Under the pieces are notes generated by a model. That model saw only the letters and a program-made list of their open reading frames with translations, did no database searches and had not been told where the DNA came from. A program made the translations under genes and the position numbers. Shown here one piece after another: positions 8,093-15,452 of a stretch of 21,822 nucleotides of DNA. Within the stretch, counting starts at the first letter, position 1, and the number at the start of each line of letters is the position of its first letter. Source of the stretch: Chlorobiota bacterium (GTDB lineage: Bacteria; Bacteroidota; Ignavibacteria; Kapaibacteriales; NICIL-2); NCBI GenBank assembly GCA_003695605.1, contig RFIK01000016.1, positions 1 to 21,822 of the forward strand. Direction: 5' to 3'.

Positions 8093-9084
8093 TGTCGAAC
8101 AATTCGATCCATCCAATGTCAACGATTGCAGTTTTCATCGAACGCCGCGGCGGTGCAATCAAGCGTGCTGCGCTCGAGGCGATCACGGCAGCGCGGTTCC
8201 ATGCAGACCGCGTCATAGCGCTCGAGCTTGGCAGCGATGTCGATGGCTTGCTCGCAGCCTATGGCGTCCACGAAGTTGTCAGTATCGAGCATGCGTTGCT
8301 GGAGCGGTACTCCTCCCAAGCTGTAGCAGAAGCAATCGCGCAGTGGGCCAAATCGCGACAGGTGGCAACGCTCTTTTTCGGCGCGACTGCGATGGGCAAA
8401 GAGCTCGCGCCACGGGTTGCAGTACACCTTGAAGCAGCGTATGTGCCAGATTGTGTGGAATTAGCAGCTTCCGATGGACACCTCGATGCAGTGCGCCCGC
8501 TCTACGCAGGGAAGGTCCGCGCGACTGTGCGTCCGCTCACTGAGCGTGCAGTGTATTCACTCCGCCCGAACATGTTTACGGCGCGTCCAGCCGAGCAACC
8601 ATCAACACCGGAATTCAGCACGTTTACGCCGTCGCTCAGCCAGGAGCAATGCCGTGTCGTGGTAACCGAGATCGTGCGCAACGAAGGCAAGCTCGACGTC
8701 CTCGAAGCTGATATCGTCGTCTCTGGTGGGCGCGGCATGAAAGGACCGGAGCACTTTGTGCTCATCGAAGAACTTGCAGCAGTACTCGGTGGGGCAGTGG
8801 GCGCCTCCCGTGCAGTCGTTGATGCCGGCTGGCGGCCCCACAGCGAACAAGTTGGGCAGACGGGCAAGACTGTATCACCGAACCTCTACCTTGCATGCGG
8901 CATTAGTGGCGCGGTGCAGCACCTGGCAGGCATGTCCTCGTCGAAGGTGATTGCGGCAATCAACAAAGACAAAGACGCGCCAATTTTCAAGGTGGCTGAC
9001 TACGGTATCGTCGGCGATGTCTTCGAAGTGATCCCGAAGCTCATCGAACGCATCCGCGCACTCAAGCAGAGTAGCGCATCGTAA
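8092..9084 (+). CDS. etfA: Electron transfer flavoprotein subunit alpha
   Basis: FAD-binding alpha subunit of ETF, 330 residues. The N-terminal domain (TIAVFIERRGGAIKRAALEA) pairs with EtfB. The C-terminal FAD domain, from about residue 203 on, is clear: VSGGRGMKGPEHFVLIEELA, GASRAVVDAGWRPHSEQVG, the flavin-contacting QTGKTVSPNLYLACGISGA, and HLAGMSSSKVIAAINKDKDA. The ATG at 8092 is coupled to the etfB stop; an ATG at 8116 would fit the family N-terminus slightly better. No acyl-CoA dehydrogenase or ETF:quinone oxidoreductase lies nearby, so the electron donor is not defined by context. Confidence 0.96.
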   Translation: MSNNSIHPMSTIAVFIERRGGAIKRAALEAITAARFHADRVIALELGSDVDGLLAAYGVHEVVSIEHALLERYSSQAVAEAIAQWAKSRQVATLFFGATAMGKELAPRVAVHLEAAYVPDCVELAASDGHLDAVRPLYAGKVRATVRPLTERAVYSLRPNMFTARPAEQPSTPEFSTFTPSLSQEQCRVVVTEIVRNEGKLDVLEADIVVSGGRGMKGPEHFVLIEELAAVLGGAVGASRAVVDAGWRPHSEQVGQTGKTVSPNLYLACGISGAVQHLAGMSSSKVIAAINKDKDAPIFKVADYGIVGDVFEVIPKLIERIRALKQSSAS

Positions 9085-9121
9085 TTTTGTCCTCGAACGC
9101 AGAGCCTCTGGTCAACGCACT

Positions 9122-9766
9122 ATGACGAAAGTCAAAGTCGAAGTCATCGGACTGTCCGCCAGTACGGGCAGTAATGGAGCCTACGCGCTCATCTTGAAGG
9201 AAACTTCGGGAGAGCGAAGGCTCCCCATTGTCATCGGTGCACCAGAGGCGCAAGCAATTGCTGCAGAAATGGAAGGCATCAAGCCGACACGTCCGATGAC
9301 GCACGATTTGCTCAAGAACATCATTGAGCAGGCAGGTGGCACTGTCAGCGAAGTATGCATCGTTGAGCTTCGGGAGAGTATCTTCTACGCGCAGATCACC
9401 ATCGAAGGACTTTATTTGCAGGTAGATGCACGCCCCAGCGATGCAATTGCGATTGCACTCCGCTTCAACGCACCGATTTACGTCATGGACACCGTGCTCG
9501 ATGAGGCAGGGGTCGTCCCGGAGGAAGTTGACATTCTCGACGATGATGATCTCGATGAGGATGACGACGACGATGACGACGATCTTCTCCGCCTCCTTCG
9601 CCAGCACGAGGAAGAAAGCCAGGAGGAAAAACCGCCGCGCAGTGCGCCATCGTCACGCATAGAACAGCTCCAGCGCGAGCTCGAGAAAGCCATCCGCGAG
9701 GAAGACTACGAGCGTGCTGCGCGCATCCGTGATGAAATTCGCCGCTTGACAAGCAGCGAGCCATGA
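9122..9766 (+). CDS. Bifunctional nuclease (BFN/DUF151) domain protein with acidic linker and C-terminal UVR motif
   Basis: A 214-residue protein. Residues 1-130 are a BFN/DUF151 domain (SGERRLPIVIGAPEAQAIA, KPTRPMTHDLL, VDARPSDAIAIALRF), a family with reported DNase/RNase activity. Next comes a very acidic linker containing eight consecutive Asp (147-154) within DDDDLDEDDDDDDDD. The C-terminus (about 179-209: RIEQLQRELEKAIREEDYER, then AARIRDEIRRL) is a UVR motif like those of UvrB and UvrC, which form a helical hairpin for protein contacts. Its position downstream of uvrA in the same direction suggests, but does not prove, a nucleic-acid maintenance role. The start ATG at 9122 fits the family, which usually begins a few residues before the VEVIGLS strand. 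Confidence 0.9.
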   Translation: MTKVKVEVIGLSASTGSNGAYALILKETSGERRLPIVIGAPEAQAIAAEMEGIKPTRPMTHDLLKNIIEQAGGTVSEVCIVELRESIFYAQITIEGLYLQVDARPSDAIAIALRFNAPIYVMDTVLDEAGVVPEEVDILDDDDLDEDDDDDDDDLLRLLRQHEEESQEEKPPRSAPSSRIEQLQRELEKAIREEDYERAARIRDEIRRLTSSEP

Positions 9767-9771
9767 TTTTG
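9746..9771 (+). promoter_or_regulatory. Weak candidate promoter for tRNA(CAU)
   Basis: TTGACA (9746-9751) is followed by TGATTTTG (9764-9771), a one-mismatch version of the Bacteroidota -7 box TAnnTTTG; the tRNA begins at 9773. Both elements lie in or over the end of the BFN gene and its TGA stop. The spacing (15 nt from TTG to the -7 box) is shorter than usual, so read-through from the BFN gene with RNase P processing is equally likely. Confidence 0.25.
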
Positions 9772-9772
9772 T

Positions 9773-9846
9773 GCCGAGGTAGCTCAGCAGGTTAGAGCAG
9801 CGGAATCATAATCCGCGTGTCGGGGGTTCGAATCCCTCCCTCGGCA
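9773..9846 (+). tRNA. tRNA with CAU anticodon (elongator Met, or Ile2)
   Basis: The full cloverleaf can be folded by eye. The acceptor stem pairs GCCGAGG with CCTCGGC and has discriminator A (9846). The D-arm is GCTC/GAGC, the anticodon stem is GCGGA/TCCGC, and the loop ATCATAA places anticodon CAT at 9807-9809. The T-arm is GGGGG/CCCTC with TTCGAAT. The G1-C72 pair excludes the initiator tRNA, which has an unpaired 1-72. A CAU elongator could be Met or lysidine-modified Ile2; identity elements do not settle this by eye. CCA is not encoded. The gene starts 6 nt after the stop of the BFN gene and is followed by a terminator. Confidence 0.93.
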
Positions 9847-9852
9847 CTATCG

Positions 9853-9888
9853 AGCGCGCCGTCTCGTCTTTGAGGCTGCGCGCTTTTT
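9853..9888 (+). terminator. Intrinsic terminator after tRNA(CAU)
   Basis: The arms AGCGCGC (9853-9859) and GCGCGCT (9878-9884) pair perfectly, with further internal CTC/GAG pairing. A run of five T follows (9884-9888). It sits 7 nt after the tRNA and probably ends the long plus-strand transcript that starts before dnaN. Confidence 0.8.
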
Positions 9889-9909
9889 GTTCCTTTCCTC
9901 CGTGCGCAC

Positions 9910-11154
9910 ATGAAAACGTTTCGCCTTCGGCCAGCTTCACGTCTCGACGAAGCGTTCTTTACCTCCTACAATCGCGACGGTCGGCTGGTGAGCTTTTTCG
10001 GTGATAGCCATCCAGCCTACGCAGGAAGTGTCGTTCGTGCGATGGCAAGTGCCCGCCGCGGTTACCGCTCTATTGCACAGCTGTTTGCCGAAGACATCGC
10101 TGCTGCCGCCCAGCGAGCCGATGCCGATCAGGAAGATCACACAACCGAACTCGAACAATTTTTTACATCACTCGAGCGCGATTGTACGGCACGTGTTGTG
10201 CGAGTTGAGCGGCTAACGCCAACGATCGTTGAGCTTGTCGTCTCAGCCCCGCAAGCAGCGCGAAAGTTTCGTCCTGGGCAATTCTATCGGCTTCAGAACT
10301 ACGCAGCCACCGCGCCGCGGATTGGTGAGCACCGCTTGGTAATGGAGGCACTCGCGATGACTGGCGCGTGGACTGAACCTGAGGAAGGGTTGCTCTCGAT
10401 GATTGCACTCGAAGTCGGGGCTTCGACACGAATGATTGCGCACCTTCAACCCGGCGAAAAGATCGTCGTGATGGGACCAACAGGGGCTCCCACACACATA
10501 CCTGAAAACGAAAACGTCCTCCTCTGCGGTGGTGGGTTGGGAAATGCGGTGCTCTTTTCGATCGCCTCTGCACTCAAGTCGCATGGCTGCCGTGTCCTCT
10601 ACTTTGCTGGCTATCGCAACGGCGAGGATCTCTTCAAAATGAACGTCATCCAAGAGGCAACCGACCAAGTTATCTGGTGCACCGATCGTGGCGCAGAAAT
10701 TGTTCCCCAGCGCCCACAGGATCGGCACTATCGCGGGACGATTATTGAAGCCATGGTTGCCTATCACGAAGGGAAACTCGGCGAGCCACTGATGCCATTT
10801 TCCACGGTCAATCGCATCATTGCAATCGGCAGTGATGGGATGATGCATGCCGTCAAACGTGTGCGATGGGGTGCCCTCCGCACAGCCTTCGGACCGCACG
10901 TCGCGATCGGTTCAATCAATTCGCCGATGCAGTGCATGATGAAGGAAATCTGCGCGCAGTGTTTACAGAAACATGTCGATCCCGTGACAGGGCGCGAGCT
11001 TGTGCCGGTCTTTTCGTGCTTCAACCAAGACCAAGAGCTCGATCGCGTAGATTTCGACAGCCTCCGCGATCGGCTTGCAATGAACAGTGTACTCGAAAAG
11101 CTCGGGAGTGCCTGGCTTGAGTACTTGCTCAGCTATGAGCAACGCGTTGGTTGA
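9910..11154 (+). CDS. FAD/NAD(P)-binding ferredoxin-reductase-like protein with a C-terminal [2Fe-2S] cysteine cluster
   Basis: A 414-residue predicted flavoprotein. Residues 1-95 are an extension without a recognised domain. Residues 98-200 resemble the FAD-binding barrel of the ferredoxin-NADP reductase superfamily (VERLTPTIVELVVSAP, KFRPGQFYRLQNY). The stretch near 205-245 is a nucleotide-binding fold (NVLLCGGGLGNAVLFSIASA, LYFAGYRNGEDLF). The C-terminus has cysteines at 342, 348, 351 and 370 (C-x5-C-x2-C-x18-C; PMQCMMKEICAQCLQ and VFSCFNQDQ), placed like the [2Fe-2S] site of PyrK/NfnA-type subunits. From memory, similar C-termini occur in long oxidoreductases fused to glutamate-synthase-small-subunit-like modules; here it stands alone. 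pyrD and gltB/D are not adjacent, so the partner is unknown. The protein is isolated between a terminator and the M32 peptidase gene. Confidence 0.8.
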   Translation: MKTFRLRPASRLDEAFFTSYNRDGRLVSFFGDSHPAYAGSVVRAMASARRGYRSIAQLFAEDIAAAAQRADADQEDHTTELEQFFTSLERDCTARVVRVERLTPTIVELVVSAPQAARKFRPGQFYRLQNYAATAPRIGEHRLVMEALAMTGAWTEPEEGLLSMIALEVGASTRMIAHLQPGEKIVVMGPTGAPTHIPENENVLLCGGGLGNAVLFSIASALKSHGCRVLYFAGYRNGEDLFKMNVIQEATDQVIWCTDRGAEIVPQRPQDRHYRGTIIEAMVAYHEGKLGEPLMPFSTVNRIIAIGSDGMMHAVKRVRWGALRTAFGPHVAIGSINSPMQCMMKEICAQCLQKHVDPVTGRELVPVFSCFNQDQELDRVDFDSLRDRLAMNSVLEKLGSAWLEYLLSYEQRVG

Positions 11155-11260
11155 GAGTGCAACTGCCAACGCGCAAGCTGTCAGTATGCCTATTGACAAT
11201 GTTCCAGGTGTGATGTCCCTGAGCGACCCCACGTTTCTGCTTCACCTTGTTCCCCATTGA
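11135..11260 (+). CDS. Candidate small ORF (41 aa) bridging the reductase and M32 peptidase genes
   Basis: An ATG at 11135 lies inside the 3' end of the upstream reductase gene, in a different frame. It opens a 41-codon frame ending at TGA 11258-11260, whose last base is the first base of an ATG (11260) of the M32 gene. The frame fills the whole 102-bp gap exactly and would couple translation to the peptidase, like the TGATG of etfB/etfA. The peptide (starts MSNALVES, ends FLLHLVPH) matches no family I know. It may be a leader peptide, a real small protein or chance. No SD is seen. Confidence 0.3.
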   Translation: MSNALVESATANAQAVSMPIDNVPGVMSLSDPTFLLHLVPH

Positions 11261-12783
11261 TGATGGAACCGAATCCTGCGTATCAGGACGTGCTCCGCGT
11301 GATGCGAAACACCTCCGACCTTCAGGCGGCGATTGCCCTGCTCGGTTGGGACCAAGAAACCTACATGCCTCCAGCTGCTGTAGCGACGCGTGCTGAACAG
11401 ATTGCGACGCTGAGTGCGATGGCCCATTCAATCCTGACCAGCGACAGTTCACAACGTCTGGCGGAGTTTTTCGCGCAATTGCTCCCTGCGCTCGATGGTG
11501 AGCTCAGTGAGCTCGAAAAGCGCATCGTGCGAGTCTTTGTTCGGCAGGTCCGGCAAGCTGTCGCACTGCCAGAAGATTTCGTCCGGCGAAAAGCGCGTGT
11601 CACAACACTTGCGCAGGAGCGATGGAAACACGCGCGTGCGACATCGTCGTTTGCGCTCTTTCGCGATGATCTGGCTGCACTTGTCGAGCTTGCCCGGGAA
11701 GAAGCGCAGCATCGAGGATATACCCAGCACCCCTACGATGCGCTGCTTGATCTTTACGACCCTGGTATGACTGTGCAGACACTCAGCCCACTATTCGAGC
11801 GACTGTCGCAGGCAACGCAGGAAATCCTCGATGCGGTAAAAACCTCGGGCGTCGCACCAGATCGCAGCATCCTCACACAGCACTATCCAGCACAGAAGCA
11901 ATTGGAGGCGGCACGCACGATCATCGAGGCAATGGGTTTTGATTTTTCTGCTGGGCGCGTTGATCTTTCTGCTCACCCGTTCTGCACCTCGTTTGCAACA
12001 GCCGATGTTCGCCTGACGACGCGGGTCAACGAGCACGACCTGCGCTCATGCCTGTTTGGGTTGATTCATGAAGCAGGGCACGGGCTCTATGAACAGGGCA
12101 TGCGTGCCGAGCTTGACGGAACGCTGGCTCGGGAAGGTGCTTCGATGGGGATTCATGAATCGCAGTCGCTCTTTTGGGAGAACATCATTGCCCGATCGGA
12201 GGAATTCTGGCACTGGGCGCTGCCAGTGCTGCAAGCGTACTTCCCATCGCAGCTTGCGGGGGTAACACCGAAGCAGATGTACAGAGCGATCAATCTCGTC
12301 GAACCGTCGCTCATTCGCATCGAAGCCGACGAGGTTACCTACAACATGCACATCATCCTCCGCTACCGCATCGAAACGCAGCTTCTCGAAGGCAGCATGA
12401 CAGTTGATGAAGTGCCCGAGCAGTGGAACACACTCACACGGGAGCTGCTCGGCATCGAGGTGCCGGACGATGCGCGCGGGTGTTTGCAGGACATTCATTG
12501 GTCGTTCGGTGGCTTTGGATACTTCCCCAGTTACACGCTTGGCAAGCTCTACGCGGCAATGTTCCGCCGCGCATTGCTCGAGGCGATCCCAGAGGCTCCG
12601 AACCTTATCCGGCGAGGCGAGTTCGCACCAATTCGGCAGTGGCTGAAGGATTCAATCCACCAGTGGGGGCGGACGCGGGAGCCAGCCGAGTTAGTTACCA
12701 GCGTTACGGGGGGCACACTCACCGAGCGTGACTTTGTCGAATACGCGTGGGAGAAGGTACGCCGTATCTACGGAAGCGCTTGA
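11257..12783 (+). CDS. Metallocarboxypeptidase, M32 family (thermostable carboxypeptidase 1 type)
   Basis: Zinc-dependent carboxypeptidase that removes C-terminal residues from peptides, normally cytosolic; no signal peptide is visible. The length of 508 residues is typical of M32 enzymes. Counting from the TTG at 11257, the metal site HEAGH is at 271-275 (LIHEAGHGLYEQG). The third-ligand motif GIHESQSLFWENII follows, with Glu301. Other M32 landmarks are LLGWDQETYMPP (29-39), AHPFCTSF (239-246) and DVRLTTRVNE. The beginning reads TTG ATG ATG; the ATGs at 11260 or 11263 are the likelier starts. The stop TGA is embedded in the -35 element of the following tRNA promoter. Confidence 0.95.
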   Translation: MMMEPNPAYQDVLRVMRNTSDLQAAIALLGWDQETYMPPAAVATRAEQIATLSAMAHSILTSDSSQRLAEFFAQLLPALDGELSELEKRIVRVFVRQVRQAVALPEDFVRRKARVTTLAQERWKHARATSSFALFRDDLAALVELAREEAQHRGYTQHPYDALLDLYDPGMTVQTLSPLFERLSQATQEILDAVKTSGVAPDRSILTQHYPAQKQLEAARTIIEAMGFDFSAGRVDLSAHPFCTSFATADVRLTTRVNEHDLRSCLFGLIHEAGHGLYEQGMRAELDGTLAREGASMGIHESQSLFWENIIARSEEFWHWALPVLQAYFPSQLAGVTPKQMYRAINLVEPSLIRIEADEVTYNMHIILRYRIETQLLEGSMTVDEVPEQWNTLTRELLGIEVPDDARGCLQDIHWSFGGFGYFPSYTLGKLYAAMFRRALLEAIPEAPNLIRRGEFAPIRQWLKDSIHQWGRTREPAELVTSVTGGTLTERDFVEYAWEKVRRIYGSA

Positions 12784-12810
12784 CAAATCTCTCACTCCGC
12801 AGTATTTTTG
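12780..12810 (+). promoter_or_regulatory. Promoter of tRNA-Thr
   Basis: A perfect TTGACA (12780-12785) stands 17 bp from TATTTT (12803-12808), a good sigma-70 arrangement. The same DNA also reads TTG-N20-TATTTTTG, which matches the Bacteroidota primary-sigma consensus (TTTG/TTG, about 20 nt, TAnnTTTG). The predicted start is a few bases before the mature tRNA 5' end at 12820. The -35 contains the TGA stop of the carboxypeptidase gene. Confidence 0.75.
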
Positions 12811-12819
12811 CGCCCGCAC

Positions 12820-12892
12820 GCCAACATAGCTCAGCTGGTAGAGCAGCTCACTCGTAATGAGCAGGTCACCGGTTCGAGTCCGGTTGTTGGCT
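12820..12892 (+). tRNA. tRNA-Thr (CGU anticodon)
   Basis: The cloverleaf folds fully by eye. The acceptor stem pairs GCCAACA with TGTTGGC and has discriminator T (12892). The D-arm is GCTC/GAGC, the anticodon stem is GCTCA/TGAGC, and the loop CTCGTAA places CGT at 12853-12855 (decodes ACG). The T-arm is ACCGG/CCGGT with TTCGAGT. CCA is not encoded. It has its own promoter upstream and terminator downstream, so it is an independent unit. Confidence 0.95.
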
Positions 12893-12903
12893 CTGCGTAC
12901 TGA

Positions 12904-12933
12904 GCCCGGAGCACTGAGCTTCGGGCATTTTTT
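12904..12933 (+). terminator. Intrinsic terminator after tRNA-Thr
   Basis: A 9-bp stem GCCCGGAGC/GCTTCGGGC (one G-T pair) has loop ACTGA and is followed by ATTTTTT. It lies 11 nt after the tRNA. Confidence 0.85.
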
Positions 12934-12991
12934 GTGTAACAAAATGCGCGATCTTTGCGTAGCGCGCGCAACGATGACGCGAATTTTTACC

Positions 12992-13005
12992 AGTGGCGCG
13001 CCACT
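12992..13005. repeat. 14-bp perfect palindrome upstream of rsbU
   Basis: AGTGGCGCGCCACT is fully self-complementary and lies 20 bp before the chosen rsbU ATG (13026), downstream of any likely promoter. It could be an operator, or a small hairpin in the 5' leader. No T-run follows. The function is inference. Confidence 0.5.
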
Positions 13006-13025
13006 ATTTCACTGGCAATCATCGC

Positions 13026-15104
13026 ATGGAACCAGTACGGCTGACGACACCATCGCTCATCTTGCTGGGAGCAGCCATCGGAAGTGTGCATGCAACGATT
13101 CGGGGAGTGCTCGAAGGATTCGAGCGCTGGATGCCGGAGTGGATGTACCAGGTGGTTGGGCTCGTTGACGCTATCGCGGCTGGTGCTGCAGTTGTGGTCT
13201 ATGCGTGGTTCATCGTCCGCACAAGTCAAGAACGTCAAGCTCCTGATTTACACCGCTTCCGCGCATGGCTTCGGTGGTGCACGGTGGGGACGATCGCTAT
13301 GCTCCTCGTACTGCCATTGGCACCTGGTGCAGGCTTCTGGCATGGTGTATTGCTCACGATCGAGGGTGGGGCGATCCTTGGACTACTGGGATGGATCGTG
13401 CACGGAATGCTCAACGTGTTTTTCAGCTATCGAACTGCGCGGACACCGATCCTTCTGCGCATTGTGGGTTTTGTCCTTGCAGTACTGCTCACGCTCGCGT
13501 GGGTTGAGCGCATCACCGGCAGCGAATCACTGCAAGCAGCCAAAGTGTTCAGCAGTGTTCTGCTGGTGGTTCTAACGTTGTTGCTGGCTCGGCGGCGACG
13601 TTGGTTGCGGCTTATGTCCCGCACCGAGCGATGGAGCCTTGCAGGGTGGGCAGCAGCACTTGCTGGTAGTGCGACGATTGCTGCGGCCAAGCTCTTCGAC
13701 GCACAATCGCAGCAAGTACAGGCACTTGCGCAGTGGATGGCAGAAAGTTCGACCCTTGCCGGTTCACTCATGATGATGGCAGCGGCGTTCGCTGGTGTAG
13801 TACTTGTGACGGTCATCGGCGGCGAGAATACTGCAGAGCGAAAGGCGTTTGAGTTCGATGCGATTACGTTTCTCAACCGTGTCGCTGCGCAGCACGATCA
13901 GTCCGAGCAACTCTACCAGACCGTGGTCACACTTGCACTTGGGTTGAGCGAAGCGACGAGTGCGTGGCTGCTGCTGCGCAGCGAAAGTAGCACGTGGAGT
14001 ATCGCAGCAATCGCAGGGACCGATCGAGAACGCGCTGAAGCACTCCAAATTCCGGATGTGCTCGGCGATGCTCTTGCAGATGATGCAATCGTGATTCCCT
14101 GGCTTCGCGAAGATGAGCGGTTTTTCCGCATTGCACGCTCGGCTGAATCCTATGCGCAGTCGCTCCTGGTCGTCCCACTGAGAGATAGCGAGGTCTCTTA
14201 TGGTGCGATAGTTCTGGCTAGCGGGCGACCCTTTGCGTTCGAACGTGGCGATGCAGAGCTTCTTGAGGCTTTTGCGCCAGCGGTATCGGTTGCACTCGCC
14301 AATCAGCGGCTCATGCAGCAAGCAATCGAGCGCGAACGCCTTCAACGTGAGTTGATGATGGGACGCGAAATTCAGCAGAAGCTGCTTCCGGTGAACATTC
14401 CCACGCTCAACGGATGGGAAGTTGTTGGGTGGTCAGAACCTGCCTATGAAGTCGGCGGTGACTACTACGACTTCTTTTGGTTGGCGGGAGGAACGGCATG
14501 CGTTCTTGTGGCGGACGTTAGTGGGAAAGGCATCAGTGCTGCGTTCTACATGGCAAAGCTCAAAGGTGTCTGCATTGCTCTTGCGCCGCTCTGCGCTGAT
14601 GTGCGTGAATTTGTTCTGCGTATTCACCGTGCGTTTGATGGCGTCCTCGAACCACGGGTCTATATCTCGCTCATCGCAGTAGGTATTGCATCAGATGGCA
14701 CGCTCCATGTTGTTCGGGCGGGGCATCCACCACCACTTGTTGCGAGTAAAGGCGGTCGTATCGAAATTCAGTCTTCGCCTGGAGTAGCAATTGGACTTGT
14801 GAGTACCGAGCGCTTCGCTGCAATTACCGATGAGCTATCGCTCGATAGCAGTTCTTCGATGGTGGTGCTCTATACCGATGGTGTCATCGAAGCGGGGCTC
14901 AACAGCCGAGGCGAGCTTGGGATAAGCGGGTTCGCTGAGCACGTCGCACGTGCTACAATGTTGCCGAGTGCTCGGGCTGCGGCAGCGTATCTTCATTCTG
15001 TGCTCCGCCAGTACGTAGGCGATGTTATCCTCCACGATGACATGACGATAGTCGTACTCCGATGTTCCACTCCTTCCGAGACAACCGATGGCACAGGGAT
15101 TTAG
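13026..15104 (+). CDS. rsbU: Membrane-anchored PP2C-type (SpoIIE/RsbU) serine phosphatase with GAF domain
   Basis: Predicted phosphatase that dephosphorylates the STAS antagonist encoded next to it. From the ATG at 13026 it has 692 residues. About seven or eight hydrophobic helices fill residues 10-265. A GAF-like sensor region covers about 285-425 (LNRVAAQHDQSEQLYQTVV ... AFAPAVSVALANQRL). A linker helix with GREIQQKLLP leads to the SpoIIE phosphatase domain: EVGGDYYDFF near 477, VADVSGKGISAAFYMAK near 495, RAGHPPPLV, and VLYTDGVIEA near 615. The metal-binding Asp residues are all present. A GTG at 12993 would add 11 residues but lies in the palindrome; MEPVRLTTPSLILLG looks like the natural N-terminus. 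The gene overlaps rsbV by 17 bp. Confidence 0.9.
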   Translation: MEPVRLTTPSLILLGAAIGSVHATIRGVLEGFERWMPEWMYQVVGLVDAIAAGAAVVVYAWFIVRTSQERQAPDLHRFRAWLRWCTVGTIAMLLVLPLAPGAGFWHGVLLTIEGGAILGLLGWIVHGMLNVFFSYRTARTPILLRIVGFVLAVLLTLAWVERITGSESLQAAKVFSSVLLVVLTLLLARRRRWLRLMSRTERWSLAGWAAALAGSATIAAAKLFDAQSQQVQALAQWMAESSTLAGSLMMMAAAFAGVVLVTVIGGENTAERKAFEFDAITFLNRVAAQHDQSEQLYQTVVTLALGLSEATSAWLLLRSESSTWSIAAIAGTDRERAEALQIPDVLGDALADDAIVIPWLREDERFFRIARSAESYAQSLLVVPLRDSEVSYGAIVLASGRPFAFERGDAELLEAFAPAVSVALANQRLMQQAIERERLQRELMMGREIQQKLLPVNIPTLNGWEVVGWSEPAYEVGGDYYDFFWLAGGTACVLVADVSGKGISAAFYMAKLKGVCIALAPLCADVREFVLRIHRAFDGVLEPRVYISLIAVGIASDGTLHVVRAGHPPPLVASKGGRIEIQSSPGVAIGLVSTERFAAITDELSLDSSSSMVVLYTDGVIEAGLNSRGELGISGFAEHVARATMLPSARAAAAYLHSVLRQYVGDVILHDDMTIVVLRCSTPSETTDGTGI

Positions 15105-15450
15105 TGCACGCTCTACGCATCTCGACAATGGTATTGTGGCAGTCCATCTCCATGGCTACCTGGATGCATACACCGCACCGCAGTTGGATGAGATGCTTGG
15201 CAAACTTATCGAGCACGGTATTGTGCGTATCATCATTGATTGTGCCGAGCTGGAGTACGTCTCCAGTGCAGGGCTCGGCGTGTTCATGGCGCATCTTGAG
15301 CCCCTGCGTTCTGCAGGCGGTGATCTGAAAATATGCTCACTCAACGAGCGGATTGCAACGATTATGGATATGCTCGGCTTCCAGCACATTTTCGAAATCA
15401 CCGAGCATCTCGACCAAGCCCGTGCTGCGTTCATGCACCATCCAAGGTAG
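15088..15450 (+). CDS. rsbV: STAS-domain anti-sigma factor antagonist (RsbV/SpoIIAA-like)
   Basis: A 120-residue single STAS domain. It is the switch protein that, when unphosphorylated, binds the kinase RsbW and frees that kinase's other partner. The core GIVAVHLHGYLDAYTAPQLDE is followed by IIIDCAELEYVSSAGLGVF, where Ser59/Ser60 is the conserved phosphorylation site. It starts inside the 3' end of rsbU (17-bp overlap) and ends 2 bp before rsbW, so the three genes form one operon and are translated together. Confidence 0.92.
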   Translation: MAQGFSARSTHLDNGIVAVHLHGYLDAYTAPQLDEMLGKLIEHGIVRIIIDCAELEYVSSAGLGVFMAHLEPLRSAGGDLKICSLNERIATIMDMLGFQHIFEITEHLDQARAAFMHHPR

Positions 15451-15452
15451 CG

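Noticed and set aside
7331..8122. Minus-strand frames of 263 and 217 codons across etfB
   Set aside because: They lie antisense to a clear EtfB with hallmark motifs, and the translations are low-complexity with no domain.
9082..9089. TAATTTTG after etfA as a promoter for the BFN gene
   Set aside because: The -7-like box has no TTG/TTTG partner at about 20 nt upstream; such AT-rich words commonly surround stop codons here (also TAGTTTTG at 7311).
9773..9846. Initiator tRNA-fMet
   Set aside because: Positions 1 and 72 pair (G-C), unlike bacterial initiator tRNAs, so it is an elongator-type CAU tRNA.
11193..11221. Promoter for the M32 gene at TTGACA 11193-11198
   Set aside because: No acceptable -10 or TAnnTTTG element lies at the right distance.
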